Shown one piece after another: positions 41,624 to 51,164 of a stretch of 64,000 bases of DNA. Position 1 is the stretch's first letter. Every line of letters starts with the position of its first letter. The translations under genes were made by a program, and so were the position numbers. The stretch comes from Pseudomonadales bacterium (GTDB taxonomy: Bacteria > Pseudomonadota > Gammaproteobacteria > Pseudomonadales > Azotimanducaceae): assembly GCA_022827245.1 (NCBI GenBank), contig JAJDTI010000001.1:35311-99310 (forward strand), written 5' to 3'. A model generated the notes under the pieces. The model did no database searches, had not been told where the DNA came from, and was given only the letters and a program-made list of their open reading frames with translations.

Positions 41624-42508
41624 CTATCTTACGGACTCCGGCGCCGCGATGGCCGCGGCGACCAGTTCCGGGTGCTGCATCGGGATGAAGTGCGTCAGTT
41701 CCGGCCGGTACACGTCCCGGCCGTCGGGGAACGCGTCGGCCAGGCCCTCCCAGGTCGGGGACTGCGAGAAGTCCATCTCGCCCTGGCGGATCTCGCGCCG
41801 TTTCGCCCGCACCACCAGCACCGGGCGCGGCAGCGTGCGGATGGCCGCGTAGATGTCCGTGCCGCCGCTGCCCATGTAGATCGAGGACTCCACGATCGGC
41901 GGGCAGGCGAGCGTGTACCCGTCGCCTTCCGCTCGCGCCAGGACGCCGTGCCGGCAGTAGTCCCGCAACGCGTCCTCCCGCCAGAGCCGGAAGGGATGCC
42001 GGTCGCGGAACCGCGCGAACATGTCCTCCCAGGAGTCGAAATCCGCCCGGCGCCGCGCCACCGGGTGCTCCTCCGGGGACTCGAACGGGCGGTCCTCGGC
42101 CCACCCCTCGTAGGCGTCCGGCTCCATGATCACCGGGTCGACGAGGACCAGGCGCCGGAACCGCTCCGGACGGCGGGCGGCCGCCTGCACCATGGCGTGG
42201 CCGCCCATCGAGTGGCCCACGCCGACCGCGTCGCCCACGTCGAGCCGGTCGAGCAGTTCGACCATGTCCGCGCCGAACTGCCGCCAGTGGAAGGGACCCG
42301 CCTTGCCGCTGCGTCCGTGGCCGCGCTGGTCCACGGCGATCACGCGAAAGCCGTCCCCGAGGGCCGCCACCGTCGCGTCCCAGCAACGGGCGTGGAATCC
42401 GGTCGCGTGGACCAGCACGACCGTGCGTCCGTCCGCGGGGCCCCATTCGAAGCTCGCGATCTCGATGCCCCGCACGGTGTCGCGCCGCTCGCGCGGTTCC
42501 TGCGTCAC
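41624..42508 (-). CDS. Alpha/beta hydrolase
   Basis: A 294-residue hydrolase: VLVHATGFHARCWD (oxyanion loop), IAVDQRGHGRSGK, GVGHSMGGHAMVQAA (nucleophile Ser), and PVLVVRAKRR; THFIPMQHPELVAAAI near the end supplies the His. Cytoplasmic. It lies 27 bp upstream of the YeaQ-like gene on the same strand and is divergent from idi. Substrate unknown. Confidence 0.85.
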   Translation of the reverse strand: MTQEPRERRDTVRGIEIASFEWGPADGRTVVLVHATGFHARCWDATVAALGDGFRVIAVDQRGHGRSGKAGPFHWRQFGADMVELLDRLDVGDAVGVGHSMGGHAMVQAAARRPERFRRLVLVDPVIMEPDAYEGWAEDRPFESPEEHPVARRRADFDSWEDMFARFRDRHPFRLWREDALRDYCRHGVLARAEGDGYTLACPPIVESSIYMGSGGTDIYAAIRTLPRPVLVVRAKRREIRQGEMDFSQSPTWEGLADAFPDGRDVYRPELTHFIPMQHPELVAAAIAAPESVR

Positions 42509-42599
42509 TGTCGAAACCTCCCTGTACGCCCGCGTCGGCCGGCCCCGGCGGCCGCAAGCGTACCCGCAAACGGGACGCCAGGGGCGCTAGAATCCCGCC

Positions 42600-43163
42600 A
42601 TGCCCGCCACGCTCACCAAGCACGAGGTCGTTTCCTCCGACGCGGAGCGCCTGGTCCTCGTGAACTCGCGGGACGAGCCGGTCGGCTTCCTGGACAAGAG
42701 CGCGTGCCACGACGGCGCCGGCGTGCTCCACCGCGCATTCTCCCTGTTCGTTCTCAACGGCTCGGGGGAACTGCTGCTACAGCGCCGGCACGCTTCCAAG
42801 CGCCTCTGGCCGGACTACTGGTCCAACACCTGCTGTTCGCACCCGCGCGCCGGCGAGGAGATGGATGTCGCGGTGGCGCGCCGCCTCGCCGAAGAGGTCG
42901 GACTGACCGCCGACCTCCGGTTCGCGTTCAAGTTCGAATACCGCGCCGAGTTCGGCGACGCAGGCGCCGAGCACGAGCTGTGCTGGGTGTATGTCGGGGC
43001 GACGACGGACACGCCCGTGATCAACACCTCCGAGATCAGCGAATGGCGCTGGGTCGCGCCCGCGGAACTCGACCGGGAGCTGGCGGAGCATCCGGAGGGT
43101 TTCACGCCGTGGCTCCGGATCGAATGGGCGCGGCTCCGCGACGATGGCACGATCCCGGACTGA
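42600..43163 (+). CDS. idi: Isopentenyl-diphosphate delta-isomerase, type I
   Basis: A 187-residue Nudix-fold enzyme. VLHRAFSLFVLNGSGELLLQRRHASKRLWPDYWSNTCCSHPRAGEE carries the catalytic Cys (Cys79 in CCSHPR) and metal His; the second acid is in GAEHELCWVYVG. It interconverts IPP and DMAPP with a divalent metal, in isoprenoid synthesis. It stands alone, convergent with the flavin monooxygenase. Confidence 0.93.
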   Translation: MPATLTKHEVVSSDAERLVLVNSRDEPVGFLDKSACHDGAGVLHRAFSLFVLNGSGELLLQRRHASKRLWPDYWSNTCCSHPRAGEEMDVAVARRLAEEVGLTADLRFAFKFEYRAEFGDAGAEHELCWVYVGATTDTPVINTSEISEWRWVAPAELDRELAEHPEGFTPWLRIEWARLRDDGTIPD

Positions 43164-43187
43164 CGCCGTCCGGGACGCGCCGGTCCG

Positions 43188-45020
43188 TCAACGCAGTTCC
43201 ATCCCGTCCATGTCCCCGCGTTCCCGCCACTCCTTCAGCAATGCGTTGAACGCGTTGATGCCCGGCGCGTAGGCCGAGTTCTGCATGTTGCCCTGCGTGC
43301 CCTTGCCTTCGCGGTTGTAGTAGCCGGGCGTGCACTGCTCCAGGAAGGCCGTGGCGCCCGTCCCGGCCAGCGAGACGATCTCCGCGACCCACCGGTCCTC
43401 GGCCTCCGCGGTGACCTCCGCCACCTGCTTGCCGCGTCGCTTCACCTCGTCGATGACGTAAGCCACGTGCATCGCCTGGTCGTCGAACATCGCCGTCATG
43501 TTCGGCGAGAGCCCGTTCTGGTTGATGCCGATGGTGAACCAGTTCGGGAAGCCATGGCTGCTGAGGCCATGCAAGGTCCGGAAGCCGTCCGCCCAGTGCT
43601 CGTACAGGGACTTCCCGCCGCGCCCGACGGTGTCGAAGTCGACCCTGCGGTGCGCGGAGGTGGTGATCTCGAATCCGGTCGCGTAGATGATGCAGTCGAC
43701 CTCGTACTCGACGCCGCCCGCGACCACGCCCCGCTCGGTGATCCGCTCGACGCCCCGGCTGTCGGAGACGTCGATCAGCTCCACGTTGTCGCGGTTGAAT
43801 GTCTCGAGGTACTCGTCGTTGAACGTCGGCCGCTTGCAGAACTGCCGGTACCAGGGCTTCAACGACTCGGCGGTCTCCCCGTCCGCCACCGTGCCGTCGA
43901 CCCTCCCCCGGATCTCGTTCATCTTCTCGAAGTCGGCGATCTCCGCCCGCAGCGCCACCTCCTCCATGTCGAGCGCTTCGTCGGACTTGCGGGTCATCAG
44001 CGAGATGCCGATGCGCCGGGCGATGTCCGTCCAGCCGTCGGCCACCAGGTCCTCCGTGACGTTCTGGCCGAACAGCACGGACGCGAAGTTCTCGCGCCGG
44101 GCGCGCTGCCACCCGGGCTCGAGGTTCCGGTACCACTCCTCGTCCGTCGGCATGTTGCCGCGCAGGTCCACGGACGAGGGCGTGCGCTGGAAGACATAGA
44201 GCTTCTCGGCGTGCTCGCCGAGGAACGGCACGGACTGGATCGCCGTGCAGCCCGTGCCGATCACCGCCACGCGCTTGTCGGCGAGGCGCGTGAGGCCGCC
44301 TTCGTGATCGCCGCCCGTGTACTCGTAATCCCAGCGCGCCGTGTGGAAGGTATGCCCCTTGAAGTCGCCGATCCCCGGGATGCCGGGCAGCTTCGGCCGG
44401 TTCGCGGGTCCGGTCGCCTGCACGACGAAGCGGGCGCGGATCTCGTCCCCGCGATGCGTGGCGACATGCCAGCGGTTGTCCTCCTCGTGCCACCGGACCT
44501 CGGTGACGCGCGTCTGGAAGAGGGCCCGGTCGTACAGCCCGAAGTACTCCGCCACGCGCTTGCTGTGGTCGAAGATCTCCGGCGCGTAGGAGTACTTCTC
44601 CTTCGGCATGAACCCGGTCTCCTCCAGCAGCGGCAGATAGCAGTACGACTCGATGTCGCACTGTGCGCCCGGATATCGGTTCCAGTACCACGTGCCGCCG
44701 AAGTCGCCGCCGGACTCGATGATGCGGAAGTCGGTGATCCCTCGGTCCTTGAGCCGCGCACCGGCCATCAGCCCGCTGAAGCCGGCGCCGATGACGGCCA
44801 CGTCGATCTCGACGTCGAGCGCGTCGCGCACGAAGTCCGGGTCCGCGTAGGGATCGTCGTGGGCGTAGTGGGCGAACTCCGACGCCGCCTCGATGTACTG
44901 GTCCTCGCCGTCCTCCCGGATCCGCTTGTCCCGCTCCACGCGGTACTTCTCGCGCAGGGCGCCCGGGTCGAAGTCCAGGTCCGGGAAGAGGTTGTGCAGT
45001 CGTTCGCGTTCGGATGCCAT
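43188..45020 (-). CDS. Baeyer-Villiger-type flavin monooxygenase
   Basis: A 610-residue protein. VAVIGAGFSGLMAGARL is the FAD-binding GxGxxG, RVAVIGTGCTAIQSVP the NADPH-binding one, and FKGHTFHTARWDYEY fits the Baeyer-Villiger fingerprint FxGxxxHTxxW. DFGGTWYWNRYPGAQCDIESYCYLPLLEE is conserved in this branch. It inserts oxygen next to a ketone (or oxidises heteroatoms) with NADPH and O2. Substrate unknown. The next minus-strand gene upstream is an enoyl-CoA hydratase. Confidence 0.9.
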   Translation of the reverse strand: MASERERLHNLFPDLDFDPGALREKYRVERDKRIREDGEDQYIEAASEFAHYAHDDPYADPDFVRDALDVEIDVAVIGAGFSGLMAGARLKDRGITDFRIIESGGDFGGTWYWNRYPGAQCDIESYCYLPLLEETGFMPKEKYSYAPEIFDHSKRVAEYFGLYDRALFQTRVTEVRWHEEDNRWHVATHRGDEIRARFVVQATGPANRPKLPGIPGIGDFKGHTFHTARWDYEYTGGDHEGGLTRLADKRVAVIGTGCTAIQSVPFLGEHAEKLYVFQRTPSSVDLRGNMPTDEEWYRNLEPGWQRARRENFASVLFGQNVTEDLVADGWTDIARRIGISLMTRKSDEALDMEEVALRAEIADFEKMNEIRGRVDGTVADGETAESLKPWYRQFCKRPTFNDEYLETFNRDNVELIDVSDSRGVERITERGVVAGGVEYEVDCIIYATGFEITTSAHRRVDFDTVGRGGKSLYEHWADGFRTLHGLSSHGFPNWFTIGINQNGLSPNMTAMFDDQAMHVAYVIDEVKRRGKQVAEVTAEAEDRWVAEIVSLAGTGATAFLEQCTPGYYNREGKGTQGNMQNSAYAPGINAFNALLKEWRERGDMDGMELR

Positions 45021-45095
45021 CGTGCGCTCCAGTCGTTATGGGGAAGATCGTAACCCGGCGACGGGGTCACGGCTCATCGGGTCAGGCCGCCCGCC

Positions 45096-45839
45096 TCAGT
45101 CGCCGGCCCTCGGGTCCACCGACCGCAGGCGGCCGGGCCCCCGGCCGGCGCCGGCGGTCGTGGCGCGGTCGAACCATGCGTCCGCGTCCACGTCGTTGTA
45201 CGCGCGCATCGTCGCCTTGATCCGCGCGAGCGAGCCGTCCGGGTAGGAAGCCAGTTGCTCCACCAGTCGCTCGGTCTCCGCAATCACGTCGCCATCCGGG
45301 ACGCAGGCGTAGGCGACGCCCAGCCGCTCGAGCTCCGGACCGAAGAAGCGGCGGCCCGTCAGCGTCAGCCTGGCCGCGAGGGCTTCGCCGTACCGCAGCC
45401 GGAGCCAGGCCATGTTGTACGGCGCGGCCATCCCCTGCTGGACTTCACCCACCTGTACGAACGCCCCTTCGCCGGCGACCAGGAGGTCCGCGGCCAGGGC
45501 GACCGCCGCGCCGCCGTTGATCCCGTAGCGCTCGAACGCGGCGACCACGGGTTTCGGACACTCGAACAGCGCCTTGTGGGCGCGCCGCCAGATGGCGCCG
45601 AAGCGCGGCAGCCACTCGGGCTCCGGGTCCGCGTTGAAGGCCTTGAGATCGAGGCCGGAACAGAAGGCGCCGCCGGCGCCGCGCAGCAGGATGCAGCGCA
45701 CGCCCGCATCGGCCGAGAGATCCGCCAGGCGGTCCGCCAGGGCGACCCCCAGCTCCCCGTCGATGGCGTTGCGCCGCTCGGGCCGGTTCAGGACCAGTTC
45801 CGCCCAGCCGTCGCGCCCGACGACTTCCACTACGGCCAT
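45096..45839 (-). CDS. Enoyl-CoA hydratase/isomerase family protein
   Basis: 247 residues from ATG 45839 (MAVVEVVGRDGWAELVLNRPERRNAIDG); the ORF-track extension runs into the EamA gene. GAGGAFCSGLDLKAF is the oxyanion-hole segment and AAFERYGINGGAAVALAADLLVAGEGAFVQVGEVQQGM the second one. It is a crotonase-fold protein; the active-site acid after the second oxyanion strand is in GEVQQG, so hydratase activity is plausible but not certain. Confidence 0.85.
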   Translation of the reverse strand: MAVVEVVGRDGWAELVLNRPERRNAIDGELGVALADRLADLSADAGVRCILLRGAGGAFCSGLDLKAFNADPEPEWLPRFGAIWRRAHKALFECPKPVVAAFERYGINGGAAVALAADLLVAGEGAFVQVGEVQQGMAAPYNMAWLRLRYGEALAARLTLTGRRFFGPELERLGVAYACVPDGDVIAETERLVEQLASYPDGSLARIKATMRAYNDVDADAWFDRATTAGAGRGPGRLRSVDPRAGD

Positions 45840-45870
45840 CTCGCGTACCCCCGTTGCTCGACCGCCCAAC

Positions 45871-46767
45871 CTACCACAGCACCAGCACCAGCCCGAGCAC
45901 GACCAGCGCGGCGCCGCCGATCTCCGCCGGGCGCACGCGCTCCCGGAAGAGCACGACACCGGCCCCGAAGGCGAACAGCAGTTCGACCTGCCCGAGCGCA
46001 CGAACGTAGGCCGCGGGCATGAGGGTCATGGCGGAGAACCAGCCCGCGGACGCCAGCATCCCCGCCAGGCCTACCCACGTCGACGCGCGCCAGGACCGCG
46101 CCACCCGGGCGAGGGCACCGCGGTCCCGCCACGCCAGGTACGCACCCATGCCCAGGGTCTGCACCGCCGTGGCCCCGAGCAGCGTCACCCCGGCGCGCAC
46201 GTAGAACTCTCCTTCCGGCAGGGCGAGCGAAGCGGCCCGGTAGGACACCGCGGACACGGCGAACCCCGCCCCCGCCGCGATCCCCAGCCAGGCGCCCCGC
46301 CCGAGGCCCGCGCGGATCACCGCGCGCGACTCCGCGGCGCCGCGCGTGGACAGGAGCACGACGCCGGCGAGGCTCACGACGATGCCGCCCAGGGCCAGCG
46401 GCGTCAGCGCGTCGCCCAGGATCACGAAGCCGAAGACCGCCGTCTGCACCGTCTCGGTCTTCGAATACGCCGTGCTCGCGGCGAAACTCCGGTGCCCGAA
46501 GCTGCGCACGAGCGCCACGGTGCCGAGCACCTGGAAGAAGCTGCCCGCGAGCACGTTCCAGAACCAGGACGCGTTCGGGAGCGGTACGTCGTGGCCGCCG
46601 GGGGAGGCGAGCAGCAGGACGAACACCGCCGCGAACGGGAACGCGTAACAGAAGCGGACGTAGGCGGCCTCCTCGTCGGAGAGCCGCTCGGTCAGCCTCT
46701 TCTGGAGCGCGGACCGCAGGTTCTGGCAGAACGCCGCCGCTACGGTGATCGGGATCCAGACATCCAC
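45871..46767 (-). CDS. EamA/DMT-family transporter
   Basis: A 298-residue membrane protein with about ten hydrophobic segments in two EamA repeats: WIPITVAAAFCQNLRSALQKRL...YVRFCYAFPFAAVFVLLLA and the second starting GAWLGIAAGAGFAVSAVSYRAASLALPEGEFYVRAGVTLLGATAV. LGQVELLFAFGAGVVLFRERVRPAEIGGAALVVLGLVLVL is the typical end. Probable metabolite exporter. It lies 31 bp upstream of the enoyl-CoA hydratase. Confidence 0.87.
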   Translation of the reverse strand: MDVWIPITVAAAFCQNLRSALQKRLTERLSDEEAAYVRFCYAFPFAAVFVLLLASPGGHDVPLPNASWFWNVLAGSFFQVLGTVALVRSFGHRSFAASTAYSKTETVQTAVFGFVILGDALTPLALGGIVVSLAGVVLLSTRGAAESRAVIRAGLGRGAWLGIAAGAGFAVSAVSYRAASLALPEGEFYVRAGVTLLGATAVQTLGMGAYLAWRDRGALARVARSWRASTWVGLAGMLASAGWFSAMTLMPAAYVRALGQVELLFAFGAGVVLFRERVRPAEIGGAALVVLGLVLVLW

Positions 46768-46788
46768 GCCTGCCGGGCCAACCGCCGC

Positions 46789-47280
46789 TCAGGGCGCGGC
46801 GGTCGACCCGGCGAAGTGCCCGTACGCGCCGCGGAAGAACAGCAGCGGGCCGCGCTCCCCGTCGAGGACCTCGATGTCCAGAACGCGGCCCACCGCGATG
46901 GTGTGGTCCCCCGCGTCGTGCTCGGCCTCGAGGGCGCAGTCCACGTACGCGAGCACGCCGTCGAGGATCGGAGCCCCGGAGGCGCCGGGCCGCCACCCGA
47001 CGTCCGCCACCTCGCCGCTCCGGGCGAACACGTCGGAGACCGCCTGCTGATCCTCGCCGAGCACGTTGATGCAGAAGCGCCCCGTCGCCCGGATCCTGGG
47101 CCAGCTCGTGCTGCTCTTGCCAGGGCACACGGCGATCAGCGGCGGCTCGAGCGAGAGCGAGACGAAGGACTGCGCGGCGAAACCGGCCATGCCGCCGTCG
47201 GACGCCCCCGTGACGATGACGACGCCCGTGCAGAACTGGCCCATGGTGTCGCGGAACTCGCGGCCGTGGAACTTCGTCAT
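46789..47280 (-). CDS. Flavin reductase-like FMN-binding protein
   Basis: 163 residues; ATG 47280 follows AGGAAG. FRDTMGQFCTGVVIVTG, GMAGFAAQSFVSLSLEPPLIAVCPGKSSTSWPRIRATGRFCINVLGEDQQAVSDVFAR and HTIAVGRVLDIEV are the flavin-reductase-like fold. Such proteins supply reduced FMN to monooxygenases or bind flavin. It is divergent from ppx and 21 bp upstream of the EamA gene. The partner is unknown, though the monooxygenase 1.8 kb away is NADPH-dependent itself. Confidence 0.87.
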   Translation of the reverse strand: MTKFHGREFRDTMGQFCTGVVIVTGASDGGMAGFAAQSFVSLSLEPPLIAVCPGKSSTSWPRIRATGRFCINVLGEDQQAVSDVFARSGEVADVGWRPGASGAPILDGVLAYVDCALEAEHDAGDHTIAVGRVLDIEVLDGERGPLLFFRGAYGHFAGSTAAP

Positions 47281-47378
47281 CGCTTCCTTTGCGTCCCGAG
47301 GCGTCCCGAGGCGTCCTAGTCGAAAGCGGGCAAAGGTATCACGCCGCCGAAAGGTATCCGGTCTACAATGCCGCACCC

Positions 47379-48884
47379 ATGGCCGAGGTCAGCGCGCCCT
47401 TCCCCGACGCCTCGAAACAGACCTTCGCGGCACTCGACCTGGGATCGAACAGCTTCCACCTGATCGTCGCCATCGACCAGGGCGAGCGGCTGCAGGTCGT
47501 CGACCGGCACCGCGAGATGGTGCGCCTCGCCGAAGGGCTCGGCGACCGGCAGGAACTCTCGCCGGCGACGTCGCAACGTGCCCTCGCCTGCCTGGAACGC
47601 CTCGGCCAGCGCCTGCGCGAACTCCCGGCGCGCAACGTGCGCGTCGTCGGCACCAACGCCCTGCGCAAGGCCCGCAACAGCCGCAGCTTCATCCGGCGCG
47701 CCGAGCAGGCCCTCGGCCACCGGATCGAGATCATCAGCGGCCGGGAGGAAGCGCGCCTCATCTATCTGGGCGTGTCCCACTCCCTCGAGGACGACCGGGA
47801 CTCCCGGCTGGTCGTGGACATCGGCGGAGGCAGCACCGAGATCATCCTCGGCAGGCGCTTCCAGCCCAGTCTCATGGAGAGCCTGTTCATCGGGTGCGTC
47901 GGACTGTCCGACCGGTTCTTCCCGGACGGCGTCATCACGGAGCGCGCCATGGAAGACGCCGAGCGCGCCGCCCGGCAGGAACTCGAGGCCGTCGAGCAGA
48001 TCTTCCTGGCCCGCGGGTGGGACACGGCGATCGGCGCCTCCGGCACCGTGCTCGCCATATGCGGCGTCGCCGAGACCGAGACCGGCGCCAAGGAGATCAC
48101 GGCGGCGGGCCTGCGCCAGGTCCGCGGACGCGTGCTCGAAGCCGGCCATGTCGAACGCCTGGAGTTCGACGCCGTCGGAGTCGAGCGCGCACCCGTCTTT
48201 CCCGGCGGCGTGGCCATCCTGTCGGCGATCTTCGAGTCCCTGCGCATCGAGCGCATGTCCGTTTCCGACGGGGCGCTCCGCGAGGGGCTCCTGCACGACC
48301 TGCTCGGGCGCGTCCACGACGAGGACATCCGCGACCGGACCGTGCACAACCTGGCCGGGCGCTACCACGTCGACCGTGACCACGCCGGGCGCGTCGCCCG
48401 CACCGCCGGCAACCTCCTCGACCAGGTCGGCCCGGGCTGGGGCCTCGCGGACCCGGACCTCGCGGCGCTCCTCCGCTGGGGCGCCACGCTGCACGAGATC
48501 GGCCTCGACATCGCGCATAACCAGTACCACAAGCACGGCGGCTACCTGCTCGACAACATGGACCTGCCCGGGTTCTCCCGTCCCGAGCAGCACCGGGTGT
48601 CCCTGCTGGTCCGCGCGCACCGCCGCAAGTTCCCTGTCGACGACTTCGTCGACGCCGAGCACATCCTGCGGCTCTGCGTACTGCTCCGGATCGCGGTAGT
48701 GCTCCACCGGGGCCGCACCGACGCTCCGCTGCCGTCGTTCGGCATCTCCGCCCGCGACCGCACCGTGCGGCTGTGGCTGCCCGCGAAGTGGCTACAGGCG
48801 CACCCGCTGACGCAGCTCGACCTCGAGCAGGAGGCGGAGTACCTGGCGGGCGCGCAGGTCGAGCTGCGGGTCTCGGCGCGGTAG
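47379..48884 (+). CDS. ppx: Exopolyphosphatase
   Basis: 501 residues from ATG 47379 (the ORF-track start lies in the divergent gene). AALDLGSNSFHLIVA is the phosphate-binding ASKHA loop, VVDIGGGSTEIILG the second, and GASGTVLAI the third; a HD-like C-domain follows (GATLHEIGLDIAHNQYHKHGGYLL). It degrades polyphosphate from the chain end. It is convergent with ppk1. The TAG stop is supplied by a REP-like element. Confidence 0.94.
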   Translation: MAEVSAPFPDASKQTFAALDLGSNSFHLIVAIDQGERLQVVDRHREMVRLAEGLGDRQELSPATSQRALACLERLGQRLRELPARNVRVVGTNALRKARNSRSFIRRAEQALGHRIEIISGREEARLIYLGVSHSLEDDRDSRLVVDIGGGSTEIILGRRFQPSLMESLFIGCVGLSDRFFPDGVITERAMEDAERAARQELEAVEQIFLARGWDTAIGASGTVLAICGVAETETGAKEITAAGLRQVRGRVLEAGHVERLEFDAVGVERAPVFPGGVAILSAIFESLRIERMSVSDGALREGLLHDLLGRVHDEDIRDRTVHNLAGRYHVDRDHAGRVARTAGNLLDQVGPGWGLADPDLAALLRWGATLHEIGLDIAHNQYHKHGGYLLDNMDLPGFSRPEQHRVSLLVRAHRRKFPVDDFVDAEHILRLCVLLRIAVVLHRGRTDAPLPSFGISARDRTVRLWLPAKWLQAHPLTQLDLEQEAEYLAGAQVELRVSAR

Positions 48885-48907
48885 GGGGCGCCCTCGCGGC
48901 GTCCCGG
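48881..48907 (+). repeat. REP-like palindromic element, copy 4
   Basis: GTAGGGGGCGCCC-TCGC-GGCGTCCCGGC matches copy 3 (26608, minus strand) closely and contains the TAG stop (48882-48884) of ppx. Confidence 0.7.
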
Positions 48908-48929
48908 CGCGGCCCTGCGGGTCGCGTTG

Positions 48930-48951
48930 CAGTTTCGCTGGCGCGAAACTG
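48930..48951. terminator. Hairpin between convergent ppx and ppk1
   Basis: CAGTTTCGC-TGGC-GCGAAACTG is a perfect 9 bp stem with a 4 base loop, in the 125 bp gap between the stops of ppx and ppk1. A second, bulged stem (CACGGG...CCCGTG) overlaps 48988-49012. Neither has a T-run, so a bidirectional Rho-independent terminator is possible but not shown. Confidence 0.45.
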
Positions 48952-49009
48952 CCCTCGTCGGCGGTGCCTTTCTCCAACTCCGACACGGGCGGGGGCAAGC
49001 CCCCCGTGC

Positions 49010-51082
49010 TCAGTCCGGCAGCGTCTCCAGCAGCAGTTGCTGCGCCGCCACCCGCTTGCCTGTCTCCGGCCGCTGTTCGTAGGTCCCGTCGGGCTTGAGT
49101 TCCCACTTGGTGGAGTCGGCGAGGTAGAGCTCGAGGTCGCGGATCACGGCGCGGCGCAGCCCCTCTTCCTCGATCGGGAAACAGGTCTCCACCCGGTCGA
49201 AGAAGTTCCGCTGCATCCAGTCCGCGCTCGAGAGGTACACGCGCGGCTCGCCGCCGTCCTCCGACGCGTTCTCGAAGTAGAACACCCGGGTGTGCTCGAG
49301 GAACCTGCCGATCACCGAGAAGACGCGGATGTTCTCCGAGACGCCCGCGACGCCCGGGCGCAGCGCGCACATGCCCCGCACCACCAGGTCGATCGATACC
49401 CCGGCCTGCGAGGCGCGATAGAGGGCCTGGATGACGCCAGGCTCCACGAGCGAGTTCATCTTCGCGATCACGCGGGCCGGCAGGCCGTTCCCGGCGTTCT
49501 CGATCTCGGTCTCGATGTGGGAGAGCATCGTGCTGTGCAGCGTGAAGGGGGACTGCAGCATCTTCTTCAGGCGGCCGGCGCGACCCATGGTCGTGAGCTG
49601 CTTGAACACCTTCTGCACGTCCTGCCCGAACGCGTCGTCGCAGGTGAACAGCCCGTAGTCCGTGTACAGGCGTGCGGTGCGCGCGTGGTAGTTGCCCGTG
49701 CCGAGGTGCACGTAGCGCGCGAGCTTGCGTCCCTCGCGGCGGATCACCATGCACATCTTCGCGTGCGTCTTGTAGCCGACCACGCCGTACACGACCTGCG
49801 CCCCCGCTTCCTGCAGGTGCGTCGCCAGCTCGATGTTGGCCGCCTCGTCGAAGCGCGCGCGCAGCTCGATGACGACCAGCACCTCCTTGCCGTTCGATGC
49901 CGCGTCCACCAGCGCCTTGACGACCGCCGAGTCGGCGCCCGTCCGGTACAGCGTCTGCCGGATGGCCAGCACGCTCGGGTCGCTGGCCGCCTGGCGCAGG
50001 AAGTCGACGACCGGCGCGAACGAGTCGAAGGGGTGGTGCAGCAGCACGTCGCCCTCCCGGATCGCGCTGAACACGTCCGTCGCGCGCTGGATGCGCCGGG
50101 ACACGCGCGGCGTGAACCCCGGGTACTTGAGGTCCGGCCGGTCGACCAGGTCCGGGATCTGCATGAGCCGCATGAGGTTCACCGGGCCGTTGCACGAGTA
50201 CACGTCCATGTCGTCGAGGTCGAACTGCGCCTGCAGGAACCGCTCGACGGGGCCCGGGCACTCCTCGGCGAGTTCCATCCGCACCGCGTCGCCGAACCTG
50301 CGTGACGGCAGCTCGCCCTCCATCGCCCGCAGCAGGTCGTCCACCTCCTCTTCGTCGAGCAGCAGGTCGCTGTTGCGGGTGACGCGGAACTGGTAGCACC
50401 CCGTGGCCTTCATGCCGGCGAACAGTTCGTCCACGTGCGCATGGATGATCGACGACAGGAACACGAACTCGTGCGGAGCCTCGGCGTGCGTGTCCGGCAG
50501 GCGGACCATGCGCGGCAACGCCCGGGGCGCCTGGACGATGGCCATCCCGCTGCTGCGGCCGAAGGCGTCCTTGCCGTCGAGCGTGACGATGAAGCTCAGG
50601 CTCTTGTTGAGCGGGCGCGGGAACGGGTGCGCCGGGTCGAGCCCGATCGGCGTGAGGATCGGCTCCAGTTCGCGGTTGAAGTACTGCTTCAGCCACTGGC
50701 GCTGGCGCTTGTCCCAGCTCGCACGGCGCCGGAAGCGGATGCCCTCGGCGTCGAGGAGCGGGAACAGCACGTCGTTCATCACCCGGTACTGCTCGGCCAC
50801 GAGTTCGTGGGTCAGCTCGGCGATGCGACGCAGTTGTTCGGAGGGCGTGAGGTTGTCCGTACCGCGGTGGGTTCCGCCGAGGGCTTCCTGCTGCTTGAGC
50901 CCGGCCACGCGGATCTCGAAGAACTCGTCCAGGTTGGAACTGGAGATGCACAGGAAGCGCAGGCGCTCGAGGAGCGGGACCTCGTCCTTCTTCGCCTGCT
51001 CCAGGACGCGCCGGTTGAACTCGAGGAAGGCGAGTTCGCGGTTGATGTAGAGGTCCGGGGCTGCGAGATCCACCGTTTCCAT
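49010..51082 (-). CDS. ppk1: Polyphosphate kinase 1
   Basis: 690 residues from ATG 51082 (METVDLAAPDLYINRELAFLEFNRRVLEQA); full PPK1 length. LSFIVTLDGKDAFGR, VLAIRQTLYRTGADSAVVKALVDAA and YVHLGTGNYHARTARLYTDYGLFT (phosphohistidine loop) are the conserved motifs. It makes polyphosphate from ATP reversibly, at the membrane. Together with ppx it forms a convergent synthesis/degradation pair. Confidence 0.95.
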   Translation of the reverse strand: METVDLAAPDLYINRELAFLEFNRRVLEQAKKDEVPLLERLRFLCISSSNLDEFFEIRVAGLKQQEALGGTHRGTDNLTPSEQLRRIAELTHELVAEQYRVMNDVLFPLLDAEGIRFRRRASWDKRQRQWLKQYFNRELEPILTPIGLDPAHPFPRPLNKSLSFIVTLDGKDAFGRSSGMAIVQAPRALPRMVRLPDTHAEAPHEFVFLSSIIHAHVDELFAGMKATGCYQFRVTRNSDLLLDEEEVDDLLRAMEGELPSRRFGDAVRMELAEECPGPVERFLQAQFDLDDMDVYSCNGPVNLMRLMQIPDLVDRPDLKYPGFTPRVSRRIQRATDVFSAIREGDVLLHHPFDSFAPVVDFLRQAASDPSVLAIRQTLYRTGADSAVVKALVDAASNGKEVLVVIELRARFDEAANIELATHLQEAGAQVVYGVVGYKTHAKMCMVIRREGRKLARYVHLGTGNYHARTARLYTDYGLFTCDDAFGQDVQKVFKQLTTMGRAGRLKKMLQSPFTLHSTMLSHIETEIENAGNGLPARVIAKMNSLVEPGVIQALYRASQAGVSIDLVVRGMCALRPGVAGVSENIRVFSVIGRFLEHTRVFYFENASEDGGEPRVYLSSADWMQRNFFDRVETCFPIEEEGLRRAVIRDLELYLADSTKWELKPDGTYEQRPETGKRVAAQQLLLETLPD

Positions 51083-51164
51083 CGGGTGTTCCGTCCCGAC
51101 AGTCGGCCCGGAGGGTCGGGAAGCGGATTCTACACCCGCCGGGAAGCGGGCCACCCCCGCGTGC

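Noticed and set aside
48792-50951. 719-residue minus-strand ORF
   Set aside because: Out-of-frame same-strand shadow of ppk1.
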